Counted from the stretch's first letter, positions 1 through 8,826 are shown. The stretch: 34,124 nt of DNA from Phycisphaeraceae bacterium (GCA_028277745.1 JANQFR010000070.1:1-34124); one strand, 5' to 3'. Notes: generated by a model from the sequence alone, not told the origin. Translations and numbers: made by a program.

Positions 1-91
1 CGGCGTCGCGGGACCGACGCTTTACGACCCCACGCTCAAGCTCCGCGTCATCCAGCTCAGCACGATCGAGGTCCTCAATCCCGAAGAGTGA
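1..91 (+). CDS. 3' end of an unidentified gene (partial)
   Basis: An open frame enters from the left edge (codons from base 2) and stops with TGA at 89-91, giving a 29-residue C-terminus that ends in Asn-Pro-Glu-Glu. Codon use is GC-rich and plausible for a real gene, but the fragment is too short for a family call. It is the only evidence for a gene upstream of the 231-base gap that follows. Confidence 0.45.
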   Translation, partial: GVAGPTLYDPTLKLRVIQLSTIEVLNPEE

Positions 92-279
92 TTTCGGGCG
101 CAGCGGCTGGACGGGTTTGAACCGCGCGACTTGAGTCCCGACGCATATTTCCTGTGCCGCGTCCCGATCCCTGATCGGTTGCGCCGGTCGCGCCGCGTCC
201 GCCGCTTGCCCCCCGGTTAACCCTGCTTTCTTCCTTCCGCCGGCTAAGGCCGCTCCCTTAACCCGCCGATGCTGCTATC

Positions 280-309
280 ACCGGCCGCCGGTTCGGGGCC
301 GGTCTTTTT
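280..309 (+). terminator. Hairpin plus T-tract just before the RBS of the next gene
   Basis: ACCGGCC (280-286) pairs perfectly with GGCCGGT (297-303) across a 10-base loop and is followed by CTTTTT (304-309), the form of a Rho-independent terminator. The AGGAG ribosome site of the next gene starts at 310. It could end transcription of the partial upstream gene, or act as an attenuator or RBS-masking hairpin in the leader of the 323-817 gene. The rest of 92-279 shows no gene. Confidence 0.5.
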
Positions 310-322
310 AGGAGTTTGCATC

Positions 323-817
323 GTGCCTCAAGCCATCCGTATCGGTCAGATCCTCGTCGAGCAGGGCGTCCTCACCGAGCAACAGGTCTTCGAGGTCATC
401 CAGGCCCAGAAGGCCCAGAAGCTGCCCTTCGGCGTCCTCGCGGAACGGATGTTCGATGTGACCCTGGAGTCGATCGAAAACGCCTGGGTCGAGCAGTACC
501 ACCGCTTCACCGGGACGCTCGATCTGACCCATGTGGAGTTCGACGACGAAGCCCTGCGCACGATCAATCGCCGCCAGGCGTGGCAGTTCGAGATCCTGCC
601 CGTGCGGTTCGAGCACGGCGGCGACCTGCTCATGGCCGCCAGCCGCAAGCGGCTGGCCCGGGCCGTGACCTTCGCCACCAACCGGATCGACCGCGTGGTT
701 TTTTTCCGCATCGCCGAGTCGAAGCAGCTCCGCGAATTCCTCATGAAGCACTACCCGATGCCGGAGGTCGGCGCCGAGCTGATCGAAAAAGCGCGCGACC
801 TCGCCCAGGCCGGCTGA
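323..817 (+). CDS. GspE/MshE N-terminal (MshEN-like) domain protein, stand-alone
   Basis: A 164-residue protein starting at GTG 323, chosen because AGGAG at 310-314 lies eight bases upstream; the in-frame ATG at 269 would run through the upstream hairpin. The N-terminus (residues about 5-45) has the pattern of the type II secretion/pilus ATPase N-terminal domain: RIGQILVEQGVLT followed by a helix with Q-x-x-V and IQAQ. In full-length ATPases this region precedes the ATP-binding domain and, in MshE, binds cyclic di-GMP. Here there is no Walker motif at all, so the protein is an isolated adaptor or sensor-like domain. It has no signal peptide or membrane segment, so is probably cytoplasmic. A terminator-like hairpin follows at 874. 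Function is inferred from domain resemblance only. Confidence 0.7.
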   Translation: MPQAIRIGQILVEQGVLTEQQVFEVIQAQKAQKLPFGVLAERMFDVTLESIENAWVEQYHRFTGTLDLTHVEFDDEALRTINRRQAWQFEILPVRFEHGGDLLMAASRKRLARAVTFATNRIDRVVFFRIAESKQLREFLMKHYPMPEVGAELIEKARDLAQAG

Positions 818-873
818 ATCGGCCGGACTCAATCAAGCCAACCTCGCTCCACGGGGCGCAGGGGAGAAAGTCG

Positions 874-910
874 CACAGGCCCGCTCGCAAGCGCGGGCCT
901 GTGTTGCTTT
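874..910 (+). terminator. Probable terminator of the MshEN-like gene
   Basis: CACAGGCCCGC (874-884) and GCGGGCCTGTG (893-903) form a perfect 11-bp stem with an 8-base loop, followed by TTGCTTT. It lies 57 bases after the stop codon at 817. Confidence 0.6.
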
Positions 911-935
911 CAATCACTTTAATTACAGAGGTTTC

Positions 936-997
936 GTTAGCCCCGGGCTTCGCCCGGGGAGATGCCCCAATGACCCCGGGCAAAGCCCGGGGCCAAC
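936..997. repeat. Hairpin-pair palindromic element (GC type)
   Basis: Two adjacent 8-bp-stem hairpins: CCCCGGGC-TTC-GCCCGGGG (941-959) and CCCCGGGC-AAA-GCCCGGGG (974-992). The pair is bounded by GTTAGCC at the left (936-942) and by its near inverse GGCCAAC at the right (991-997). The same architecture (TTAGCC, two hairpins, GGCTAA) is seen at 2717-2769, so this is probably a dispersed REP/BIME-like element rather than a gene-specific signal. Confidence 0.65.
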
Positions 998-1026
998 GGG
1001 ACCCCGCACGAAGATTGCGTCGCAGT

Positions 1027-2712
1027 ATGATGCTCCCCGTGGCGATCGGGTTTGCAAAGTTTTGTCGTTGGCGATTGGCGCTGGGGGTCTTGGTCGCCGT
1101 CGTGGTTTTGACGGCGGGCGTGGGCCTGCGTCTGTGGACGTGGGAGAGCACCGCCGCGATCCGGTATGCGCCGGACCTGCGTAACGCGTGGCATTGGGGG
1201 ACGTTCGCCGGCGAGGTGGGGCTGCTCAACACCTACGACGCGGTCGTCGCCGGCCACGACGGCAGCCAATATGGCCTGGACTATGTGCCGCTGCGGCTCG
1301 TCGTGGCGTGGGCGTGGGTCAAGCTCGTGGGCGGGGAGCAGTGGCGCCCGCCGCTGTCGGCCAACTGGCCGGTGGTGGGGGTGCACCTGGCGATGGAGCT
1401 GGCGGCCGCTTGCGGCGTGTTCGCGATCGTGTGGAGCTGGCTGCGGCGGTGGGGCGGCCCACGCGAGAGACGGCGCGCGGGGTGGTGGGCGCTGGCGTCG
1501 GCGTCGGTGCTGCTGCTCAACCCGGCGTCGATGATCAACTCCTTCGGCCGGCCGGCCACGGACACCTGGGTCCTGCCGTTTTACGCCTGGGCTGTGTGGG
1601 CGGGGATGACGGGGCGGTGGTGGGTCGCGGGGGCGGTGATGGGGCTGGGCGCGATGTTCAAGGGCCAATTGATGATCATGTCGCCGGTGTTTGTGCTCTG
1701 GCCGCTGTTCATGGGCCGGCCCCTCGAGGCGGTGCGGTGGCTGTGCGGGCTGCTGCTGGCGGCGGGCGTGGTGCTCTTGCCATGGATGACGACCCGGTGG
1801 GACGGCGCCGAGCGGGTCTGGACGTGGGCGTGGGCGTGGCTGGCGGCGGTGGGGTTGCTGGCGGCCGTGCTGGTGGGGGCGACCCGATGGCAATGGGACC
1901 GCTGGTCGTCATGGGCGGCGGTGGGGACGCTGGCGGCGTACGTCGGCGGGGTGTCCTGGACGCTGGGCGGCTGGGGGTGGGGCCTGGGCATGACGGCCGC
2001 GGCGCTGGCCGCGGCGGGCGCGGCGGTGTGGAAACCGGCCGACGCGTGGCCCGCACTCAGCGGGCTGTGGGGGGCCTGCTCGCTGGCGTGCATGGCGCTG
2101 TTCTCGGCGGGGACGGCGTGGTTCGAGGTCGGCCCGCGGTACGGGGCGACCAAGTTCGCCGGGCGGCTGGAGATGGGCGGCGCCATGTGCCTCGCGGCGA
2201 TCATGCAGAAGGACTACCGCTGGCGGCCGAAAAGTGTGGTGTTTGAGCTTCCCTGGCTCGGGACGCCGGTCACGATGTGGCGGCTGCTGATGGGCCTGTT
2301 TGTCGGGCTGTTGGTGCTCACGTGTATCGCGATCGCGCGCCAGGACCGGCGCGGAGACCGGCGGTTTCTCGTGGCGGTGGTGACGCCGTGGCTCGTTTGG
2401 TTCGCGTTTGCCGCGCAGATCCATGAGCGATACCTGCTGTTCGGCTCGGTGTTGGCGGCGCTCACGCTGGTCGCGCACCGGGGCGCCTTCGTGCTGGGGC
2501 TGGTCCTGAGCGTGGTGAGTTGGATGATGACGGTCTGGGTGATGCTCGGGGCGGGCAACCCCGCCGCGTATCTCGATGGGTTCGGCGTGACGTTGAGACG
2601 GATCATCCGTGGCTGCATCCCGGGCCTGGGCTGGGGCGTGATGACCGTGGCCCTGGTCTTCCTGTGGATTGCGTGGGGCCGCACGCCGCGGGACGTGCGT
2701 GGTTCTCATTGA
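1027..2712 (+). CDS. GT-C type membrane glycosyltransferase
   Basis: A 561-residue polytopic membrane protein. The reading frame is open far upstream, but that part is antisense-like composition and overlaps the MshEN-like gene and the repeat, so the first credible start is the ATG-ATG at 1027/1030. Residues about 17-40 form the first helix; roughly ten more hydrophobic segments follow. An early loop contains GHDGSQYGLDYVP (about residues 76-90), resembling the acidic, D-Y-P-P-like loop of GT-C enzymes, and a late loop carries IHERYL (His466), a motif common in GT-C lipid-linked sugar transferases. The likely role is transferring a sugar from a polyprenyl-phosphate donor on the outer face of the cytoplasmic membrane; substrate unknown. 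It ends just before a hairpin-pair repeat and is convergent with the hydrolase gene. The coding strand is strikingly G-rich. Confidence 0.7.
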   Translation: MMLPVAIGFAKFCRWRLALGVLVAVVVLTAGVGLRLWTWESTAAIRYAPDLRNAWHWGTFAGEVGLLNTYDAVVAGHDGSQYGLDYVPLRLVVAWAWVKLVGGEQWRPPLSANWPVVGVHLAMELAAACGVFAIVWSWLRRWGGPRERRRAGWWALASASVLLLNPASMINSFGRPATDTWVLPFYAWAVWAGMTGRWWVAGAVMGLGAMFKGQLMIMSPVFVLWPLFMGRPLEAVRWLCGLLLAAGVVLLPWMTTRWDGAERVWTWAWAWLAAVGLLAAVLVGATRWQWDRWSSWAAVGTLAAYVGGVSWTLGGWGWGLGMTAAALAAAGAAVWKPADAWPALSGLWGACSLACMALFSAGTAWFEVGPRYGATKFAGRLEMGGAMCLAAIMQKDYRWRPKSVVFELPWLGTPVTMWRLLMGLFVGLLVLTCIAIARQDRRGDRRFLVAVVTPWLVWFAFAAQIHERYLLFGSVLAALTLVAHRGAFVLGLVLSVVSWMMTVWVMLGAGNPAAYLDGFGVTLRRIIRGCIPGLGWGVMTVALVFLWIAWGRTPRDVRGSH

Positions 2713-2716
2713 GCAG

Positions 2717-2769
2717 TTAGCCGGGCCGCTACGCGGCCCTGGCCCAGGCGGGCGTAGCCCGCCGGCTAA
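2717..2769. repeat. Hairpin-pair palindromic element between convergent genes
   Basis: Outer arms TTAGCCGG (2717-2724) and CCGGCTAA (2762-2769) enclose two hairpins, GGGCCGC-TAC-GCGGCCC (2723-2739) and GCGGGC-GTA-GCCCGC (2748-2762). It sits between the ends of two convergent genes and could act as a bidirectional terminator. The layout matches the element at 936-997. Confidence 0.65.
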
Positions 2770-2789
2770 GATGGTCAAAACGATCGGCT

Positions 2790-5700
2790 CTACTCCTCCG
2801 CGGGGATCGACAGGATCGGAAACAGGTTCGGGTCCTTTTTCTCATCGATGCCGGGGCTGATTCGGATCAGGCCCTCGCGGGCGCCTTCGTCGGCGTCGTT
2901 GATGACGACATTGAATCGGACCCCGCTGGGGCGGTCTTCCCCGAAGACCCGCCAGGGGACGGTCAGGTCGTAGCGGGTCGTCTGGCCGTCGCGTTGGATG
3001 TCTGTTTTGACCGTCTGAACGTCGAGCCGCGCGCCGGGCGGGTTGACAAACACTTTTTTCAGGAGGGCGCCGTCTTCGTGAAGGGCTGCGCCGATCTCGT
3101 AGAAACCGTCCTGCTTGAGCGCCGCGACGCCGATCTGGATGCTGTCCATCTGCCAAAGCCTCCCCGCTCCCTTGCGTTGCTGGTGCACGTCGTCCGTCAC
3201 ATGAACCGTCACGCGGAGTCCGTCATCGGTTGGCGTGAGCCAGACCTTGGCGCTCAGGTCGTCAGGCCCGCCCCAGTTCTTGCTGAGGCTGGCCGGGTCG
3301 TTCATGAAGTAATTCACCACGTGATCGGCGTCGGCGAGCATAAAGTCCGGCGGCCGCGACCGGATCGGCCCCCGCGCCAGGGCGCGGGTCGCCACGATCG
3401 GGGCCTCAAGCGTGTGGGTGAGGTTGAGCGACGCCACAGACGCCTCGATCAACAGACGCGGTTCAGCTTCCGGCTCGGCGATCTCAAGATCGATCGCAAC
3501 GATCTTCTGTTGGTCGGGGTCGAGGCGGATGGTGTTCTTATCCACAAGCCGCCCCTCGGTTTGCCAGGTCATGGTCAGCGTCGCGGGCTGCGGGGCCGGG
3601 TTGGTGACCATGACCCGCGCCCGGCCGCTGCCCTGCTCATCGATCGTGATCGCGTCGTCGGCCAACGCCATCAGGGGGGCCAGCACCGTCACGCCCCCGG
3701 GACCCACTCCCGCTCGGGTCGGGTCGGCCTTGATCCGCAGATAGCTCGGCGTGGGTTCGACGTCCACCGACGCCAGCCCGTCGTGCACCGGCAACACCGC
3801 GGCGTTGCCCATCAGGTCGATCAACTGCACACTGACCCCATCCGGGACCCGCAGCATGAGCGGCCGACGGGCCAGGTTGTTGTTTTCGTGCCACAGCACG
3901 AAGACCTCCTCACCGCGCGCGGCGTCGGCGAAGCGCAGGATCAGCCGTCCTGAGTCGGCCTCAAGCTGCTCAACAAACACGGTGTCCCGCAGCTGCCGGG
4001 CCAACTCGTTGTATGCCGCCAGGGCGGGCCGCGGCTGGTTCCGGGGGCCGTGGATCATGGCGAACTCGCTCACGTGTCCGCCGCCCCCGGCGTAGAACAC
4101 GAACCACGCGTAGGCCTCCGCGCCCCGCGCGAACGCGAAGCTCATCTTCTTCACCAGTTCCTCGGCCTGCTCCCATTCCCCGCCGGCCTGCTTGTAGCTC
4201 AGAGCCGTCTCGTTGAACACCAGCGGCTTCTCGCCCGCCGGACCCGATCGCCACCGCGCCAGCGGCCCGTCGATCGCCGCCCTGAACCCCCGGAAGCGCC
4301 CGTGCTGGTGATGGGTATGGACGTCGAAGAAGCTGGCGGCTTCGCTGAGGACGCGTTCCTGCAGATCGGGGTTGAGTGCGTGCCCCCCGTGATAGGTCGC
4401 GGTGGCGAAGCCGCCGGTCATCACCTGGTTGTCGGCGTTGACGGCCTTGAGCACGCGGTGCGTCTCGCGGAGCAGTTCGAGATAGTCGTCGGTCGAGCCC
4501 TTCCAGAAGCTGGAGAGGTCGGGCTCGTTCCAGATCTCCCACATCATGATCCTGCCGTCGTAGCGCGTGGCGAGGTCCCGCACGTAGCGGGTCCACTCAT
4601 CGAGCCGGGGGGGCGCCGTCTGGAGCGACCAGCGTTTGCCCTTGAGCTGTGTCGCCCAGGGTTCGCGGGCGTATCGGGGGTGACCGTAGGAAACGAGATA
4701 GTGCATGAGGAACCCATGGCGCTGGAACGCCTCGACCTCGCGGTCGACCGGCTCCCAGTCGTATTCGCGGGGGTTTTTCTCGTTATGCACCCAGTTCCGC
4801 CCCATGCGGACGCCCTCCACGCCGATGGCGGCCATGATCGCGTAGTCGGTTTCGCTCTTGGCGCCGCCGATCCAGAAACCGAAGGGGTCGTCGCGTCCGC
4901 CTTCGTTGCCGACGGGATCGAGGTAGGCGAACCGGGTCGTGTCGGTCCGCGTGTCACCATCCACGGCCACGGTCATGTCGAGGGTCTTGACGCCGTAGGT
5001 CTGCAGGCCGAGCGTCATCGGGAACGCCCGGGCCGCGCCGCCGTCCAACGTGAACGCATGTGTCTTGTGTTGTGTGCCGCCGTCGCGTTCGGTGACGGTC
5101 ATGGTCAGTGAACCCCGCCTGGCCTCTGCCGACGTGTTCTCAACCACCACCGCCGCCGCGCCGGCGTCCTGTTTGTAGATGACGGGGTACTCGGCGGTGG
5201 TCTTGAGCGAGGTCTTGATCGCCTCCGTGGCCGGCACGTACTCCGTCACCGCTGCGCCGCGGAGGACGATTCGGCTCGCCTCGTCGCTTCCGGGCCGGGT
5301 GAACCGCAGGTTGAACAGATGCAACGCATCATCGACCTGCTTGTTTGGCGGGTCGCCGTGGTAGACCTCTTCCACGTCTTCCGGATAGCGCCAGGTGATC
5401 GTTTCGGTCTGGCGGTCGAGCGTTTTGGGCGTGAAACGCCATTTCTCACCCTTGGCGTCGCGGAGGGTGAGCACCACCTGCATCGGGGGCCCCGCTTCGA
5501 GCGCGACGCGGAAGTCGATGCGTTGCAACTCCCGCAGCAACGACACGTTCTTCTGCCGGTTGCCCCCGTAAACACCGATGGCGACCGGCTGATCCAGCGC
5601 CCGGATGTTGAGCACGCGAACGCCTTCGACCGCCTCGATCGTGGCCGGCTCGGGCCGCTCTTTGTCCCGCTTGGGGAAGAAGAGGTTCCAATACTCGTTG

Positions 5701-5828
5701 CCCTCGAACCGCCACCAGTCGCGTTCGCGGGTCTGGGCGTCGGCGAAAGCCGGGGCGGCGGCGAGCGTCAGCCACGCCAACAGCAGCCACAAGCGTTGAA
5801 GATGCGAGCGATGGGGAAGCGGGGACAT
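2790..5828 (-). CDS. Secreted clan GH-A glycoside hydrolase (GH39-like) with C-terminal CBM9/DOMON-like domain
   Basis: A 1012-residue protein. The ATG at 5828 is preferred over an upstream in-frame ATG because it opens a signal peptide (basic start, hydrophobic residues about 12-26, APAFADA cleavage region). Residues about 30-290 form beta-rich N-terminal domains. A TIM-barrel follows with WEIWNEPD, whose Glu435 is the expected acid/base, and FNET, whose Glu540 is the expected nucleophile; this Asn-Glu arrangement and the F-W-x-G-S-x-x-x-Y-L-x-L-L context resemble GH39 and related GH-A families. Beta domains continue to about residue 830, and the last 170 residues match the CBM9/DOMON-like sugar-binding fold (VWLTPTDDGLRVTVHVTDD). 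The enzyme probably cleaves a plant or algal polysaccharide outside the cytoplasm. It is the last gene of a minus-strand run headed by a GntR/LacI-type regulator, suggesting sugar-induced expression. Exact GH family and substrate are not certain. Confidence 0.85.
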   Translation of the reverse strand: MSPLPHRSHLQRLWLLLAWLTLAAAPAFADAQTRERDWWRFEGNEYWNLFFPKRDKERPEPATIEAVEGVRVLNIRALDQPVAIGVYGGNRQKNVSLLRELQRIDFRVALEAGPPMQVVLTLRDAKGEKWRFTPKTLDRQTETITWRYPEDVEEVYHGDPPNKQVDDALHLFNLRFTRPGSDEASRIVLRGAAVTEYVPATEAIKTSLKTTAEYPVIYKQDAGAAAVVVENTSAEARRGSLTMTVTERDGGTQHKTHAFTLDGGAARAFPMTLGLQTYGVKTLDMTVAVDGDTRTDTTRFAYLDPVGNEGGRDDPFGFWIGGAKSETDYAIMAAIGVEGVRMGRNWVHNEKNPREYDWEPVDREVEAFQRHGFLMHYLVSYGHPRYAREPWATQLKGKRWSLQTAPPRLDEWTRYVRDLATRYDGRIMMWEIWNEPDLSSFWKGSTDDYLELLRETHRVLKAVNADNQVMTGGFATATYHGGHALNPDLQERVLSEAASFFDVHTHHQHGRFRGFRAAIDGPLARWRSGPAGEKPLVFNETALSYKQAGGEWEQAEELVKKMSFAFARGAEAYAWFVFYAGGGGHVSEFAMIHGPRNQPRPALAAYNELARQLRDTVFVEQLEADSGRLILRFADAARGEEVFVLWHENNNLARRPLMLRVPDGVSVQLIDLMGNAAVLPVHDGLASVDVEPTPSYLRIKADPTRAGVGPGGVTVLAPLMALADDAITIDEQGSGRARVMVTNPAPQPATLTMTWQTEGRLVDKNTIRLDPDQQKIVAIDLEIAEPEAEPRLLIEASVASLNLTHTLEAPIVATRALARGPIRSRPPDFMLADADHVVNYFMNDPASLSKNWGGPDDLSAKVWLTPTDDGLRVTVHVTDDVHQQRKGAGRLWQMDSIQIGVAALKQDGFYEIGAALHEDGALLKKVFVNPPGARLDVQTVKTDIQRDGQTTRYDLTVPWRVFGEDRPSGVRFNVVINDADEGAREGLIRISPGIDEKKDPNLFPILSIPAEE

Positions 5829-5865
5829 ATCGAGGTCCGTGGGGGGTGTTCGATGAGAGAAGCGG

Positions 5866-6678
5866 TCAGTCGCGGGGGTTGACCGTCCACATGCTGTTGG
5901 AGTCGCCGCCGACAAGCCGGCCGAGGTCCTGGTCCTGGACGGTCAGGACGGGGTCGAGCCTCGCCGCGGACCCGTCGACCTTGAGGTAGTTGTACGTTCC
6001 GCCATGGAGGGTCAGCGTGGCCTGGTTGACCGAGATGTCGGCGACCTGGTCGCGTGCGCGTCGGACGGACTTGCGGCCCGCCTTGCCTTTGCCGCTCTGG
6101 TTATCGCTTTTTTCGACCGCCATCAGGGTGGCGCTGGGTTGATAGACCTCCTCCAGGCGCCACTGGTCGGGCCAGGACCGCGTCGGCGCCGCGGCGGACT
6201 CGTTGCCGCCGACGCCGATGCCGCCCGAGTCGATCCGCCTGTTCGCCGAGGCCGTGTTGTTGCTATGTGTCGGCAGGCGGTAGGTGAAGCGGTTGACCGG
6301 CGTCTGGGGGTCCGAGGGACACGCCAGCACTTCGCCGGACTCGCCCCACAGGTCGTGCAGCAGGTTCTTGTCGCCGCTGTTGATCTGCCCGGGGGTCAGC
6401 GAGACCCCGAAGTACGTGGCGAGGTTATCGTCGAACGACCATTCGCTGCCGTTGTCGAAGCTCCAGGCGGTGTAGGTCACGTAGTTGTTGTGGTCGGTCG
6501 AGTAGTTCTGAAACGCGATGCCGAGCTGCCGTTGATTGGCGGCGCAGCCCACGGCCCGGGCCGCGTCGCGCGCGTTGCGCAACGCGGGCAGCAGGACGGC
6601 GATCAGCACCGAGATGATGCTGACGACGACCAGGAGTTCGATGAGCGTGAAAGCGCGTCGGGGAGGGATTGCGGTCAT
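5866..6678 (-). CDS. Type II secretion/pseudopilin-like protein with H-x9-DG motif
   Basis: A 270-residue prepilin. Residues 8-30 contain the class III signal ([19 protein letters not shown]): a basic leader, the prepilin peptidase site before Phe, Glu at +5 of the mature protein and a hydrophobic helix. Near the C-terminus [18 protein letters not shown] fits the H-x9-DG motif of the large planctomycete prepilin-like family (often labelled DUF1559). Such proteins are heavily expanded in Planctomycetota and their exact role is unclear; they are assumed to be exported and assembled or surface-exposed by a T2SS-like machine. The gene lies 37 bases upstream of the hydrolase start and 89 bases downstream of the PEP-CTERM gene, on the same strand, so co-expression with the hydrolase is likely. 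Confidence 0.9.
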   Translation of the reverse strand: MTAIPPRRAFTLIELLVVVSIISVLIAVLLPALRNARDAARAVGCAANQRQLGIAFQNYSTDHNNYVTYTAWSFDNGSEWSFDDNLATYFGVSLTPGQINSGDKNLLHDLWGESGEVLACPSDPQTPVNRFTYRLPTHSNNTASANRRIDSGGIGVGGNESAAAPTRSWPDQWRLEEVYQPSATLMAVEKSDNQSGKGKAGRKSVRRARDQVADISVNQATLTLHGGTYNYLKVDGSAARLDPVLTVQDQDLGRLVGGDSNSMWTVNPRD

Positions 6679-6767
6679 GCGTGATGCGTTTCCATCAGGG
6701 TTGGTTCATCACGGGGGCGTCGGCCCGAAACGGCCAGTGCGCGGCTGGGGACAGGTGATGCTACGCG

Positions 6768-7622
6768 TCAGGGCGCCGGCCGGGTTCGCAGGCACAGCAC
6801 CCCGACGCTCAGCAGCGCAAGCGAAGCTGGCTCGGGCACGACGGACACGGAGAAGTTATCGACGTCGAAGACGCCGGCTTCGCTGCGCGCCCGCCCTCCG
6901 AACGCGGCGTAAAGGGCCGGTGCGTTGGCGACGGCCGCCTGCACGATGTCGTTGTGGGTGAAGACGCCCAGCGACACGGGCGCCGGCGCGGCAAGGTCCA
7001 GCACCTCGAGCACGAGGTCGAAGTTGCCGTTCTCATCCCGGGTGAATGTGCCCACGAGCCGGAGGAAGGAGGGGTCGTCATCGGTCGCGTCGTCGTCGGG
7101 TTCAAGCGTGAGGGCGCCGATGTTCGAGCCGTTGGAGAACACGGAATACCGCCCGACGTCTTCGCCGCCGTCGTCCACGAGGCCGAAACTGAGGACGTCG
7201 CCCAGGGGCGGCGTTTTCGACGTGGACTGCGACAGCGAAGTGTTGGCGGTCCGAAGGAAGTAATACGCCGCGACGTCGAAGCCGGCGCCGGCGTCCGGGT
7301 CGACGTTGACGTCGACGCTGAGGGTGAAGGCGGTGCGGGAGTCCGAAAACCCGTCGAAGCCGGCGCGCCGGGTGTTCCAGGTGCCGTCGCCGCCGCTGGC
7401 GTTGAGCCCGCCGGAGCCGTCGCGGCCGGCGGAGGCGCCGTAGCTCCACCGAATGGTCCCGTTACGGTCGGGGTCGACGCGGTAGATCGTCTCGAAGTCG
7501 CTCTGGCTGTCGATCACGCTGCCGGCGTCGAACGTGTCGAGAAAGATGGACGATGCGCCGCTGGAGGCGGTCAGCATCGAGACGCATGACAGCGAGACGA
7601 GAAGCGTGGTGAGTCGAAGCAT
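6768..7622 (-). CDS. PEP-CTERM sorting domain exported protein
   Basis: A 284-residue protein with a signal peptide (residues 1-23) and a C-terminal PEP-CTERM tail: VPEP, a hydrophobic stretch (ASLALLSVGVLCL) and a short Arg-containing end, the substrate signature for exosortase processing. GGAGG eight bases before the ATG supports the start. The middle is Asp/Gly/Ser-rich and reads as a beta-sandwich of the concanavalin/LamG kind (an FDxFDSG-like opening and repeated Asp-rich turns), but no catalytic motif is visible. Probably a surface-anchored or matrix protein. It is directly downstream of the regulator gene (28-base gap), so is likely under its control together with the hydrolase. Confidence 0.85.
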   Translation of the reverse strand: MLRLTTLLVSLSCVSMLTASSGASSIFLDTFDAGSVIDSQSDFETIYRVDPDRNGTIRWSYGASAGRDGSGGLNASGGDGTWNTRRAGFDGFSDSRTAFTLSVDVNVDPDAGAGFDVAAYYFLRTANTSLSQSTSKTPPLGDVLSFGLVDDGGEDVGRYSVFSNGSNIGALTLEPDDDATDDDPSFLRLVGTFTRDENGNFDLVLEVLDLAAPAPVSLGVFTHNDIVQAAVANAPALYAAFGGRARSEAGVFDVDNFSVSVVPEPASLALLSVGVLCLRTRPAP

Positions 7623-7650
7623 GAAAACCTCCGTGGGAATGAAGCGTCGG

Positions 7651-8820
7651 TCAGGGAGCGAGATCGATCAGTTTTGATGCAACGACATGCCGTGCGGGCG
7701 TCGGAGAAGATTCGAGAAGCGCCTCGACCATCCGTCGGCCGATCTCGGTGTTGTTCTTATCGATGGTGGCGAGCGGCGCCGCGGGTTCATAGCGACGGCC
7801 CCAGGACTGTTGCCAGTAGTTGTCGAAGCCGGTCAGTAACACGTCATCGCCCGGCGTCTTGCCGCACAGGCGGCACCCGGCGGCGACGAAACTCACCGAC
7901 TCGTCCGAGAGGCACATGATCGCGTCCGCCGGCTCAGAGGCCGCCGTCAGGCGGTCGACCAGGTAGCCCGCGTTGTGCCGGGCGACGCGGGAGAAGACCT
8001 CCGCGTCCCCGCGCTTGACGGCCCAATCGTCGGAACGCGGCACGGGCTGCGGCGGCAGCGGCTCAAGACCCGCTTCTTCCATCGCCCGGCGATACCCACG
8101 TAAACGCGCCTCGACCCACCACACCGGCTTGACGCCGGCCAAGTGGACGATTCGGCGCCGCCCCCGACCGATCAGCAGACGCGTCAGCGCGTAGGCCCCG
8201 CCCTCGTGGTCGGGCAGCACCTGGTGGAACCGGTCGTCTCCGGGGCCGTCGGTCTCCACCACGCACTTCATGCCGCACCGCTCGATGTGGTTGAGCATCT
8301 TCGCACGCTGCTCGGCCTCGCCGGTGAACGCCGGCACGACGACGCCCGCCACCTCGGCGTCACGCAACTCCTTGATCTCGGCAAGGGGCAGGAGGCAGGT
8401 GTTGAGTTTGAGCAGGTGACGCTTTTGGGAGCGGACCGCGGACATCGCGCCGTAGATCACGTGCATCTGCCACCCGCCGGCGAAGGTCGATTGCTGTTCT
8501 TCATCCGGCAGCTGCTCGCCGGCCAGGACCACCACCGCCCCCGACAGGACGCCCGGGGTCGCTCCGCCCGCCCGCGGCCCCTGTGCCTCCACCGGCCCGA
8601 CCACCACGCGCGTGCGCGGGCTGACCCGGCGGATCAGGCCTTCGCGGTCCAACTGCTCCACCGCCCAACGCACCGGGCGGCGCCCCAGCGACAGCCTCTG
8701 GGCCAACTCCCGCTCGGCAGGCAGGGCCTCGCCTTCACAGAGTCGGCCCTGCTCGATCCAGGACTTGATCGTCGCATACGCCTGAACTCGGCTCTTGGTG
8801 GAGGGGGCGGATTCCGGCAT
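7651..8820 (-). CDS. Transcription regulator: GntR-type winged helix fused to LacI-type sugar-binding domain
   Basis: A 389-residue protein. The start is set at ATG 8820 rather than the in-frame ATG at 8880, because a full promoter (TTGACA-N17-CATAAT) and a dyad operator lie between the two. Residues about 8-75 form a GntR winged helix (YATIKSWIEQGRL, LPAERELAQRLSLGRRPVR, LDREGLIRR). From about residue 90 the protein follows the periplasmic-binding-protein fold of LacI/PurR regulators, ending in DDVLLTGFDNYWQQS and an ATIDKNNTEIGRRMVEALL region typical of the LacI C-terminus. This AraR-like architecture is known for sugar-responsive repressors. The ligand is presumably a sugar released by the downstream hydrolase. 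The operator overlaps its own promoter, indicating autoregulation. Confidence 0.88.
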   Translation of the reverse strand: MPESAPSTKSRVQAYATIKSWIEQGRLCEGEALPAERELAQRLSLGRRPVRWAVEQLDREGLIRRVSPRTRVVVGPVEAQGPRAGGATPGVLSGAVVVLAGEQLPDEEQQSTFAGGWQMHVIYGAMSAVRSQKRHLLKLNTCLLPLAEIKELRDAEVAGVVVPAFTGEAEQRAKMLNHIERCGMKCVVETDGPGDDRFHQVLPDHEGGAYALTRLLIGRGRRRIVHLAGVKPVWWVEARLRGYRRAMEEAGLEPLPPQPVPRSDDWAVKRGDAEVFSRVARHNAGYLVDRLTAASEPADAIMCLSDESVSFVAAGCRLCGKTPGDDVLLTGFDNYWQQSWGRRYEPAAPLATIDKNNTEIGRRMVEALLESSPTPARHVVASKLIDLAP

Positions 8821-8826
8821 GCCTGG

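Noticed and set aside
316..1026. N-terminal extension of the GT-C glycosyltransferase frame
   Set aside because: Overlaps the MshEN-like gene in another frame and the hairpin repeat; Arg/Pro-rich without structure. The membrane protein starts at 1027.
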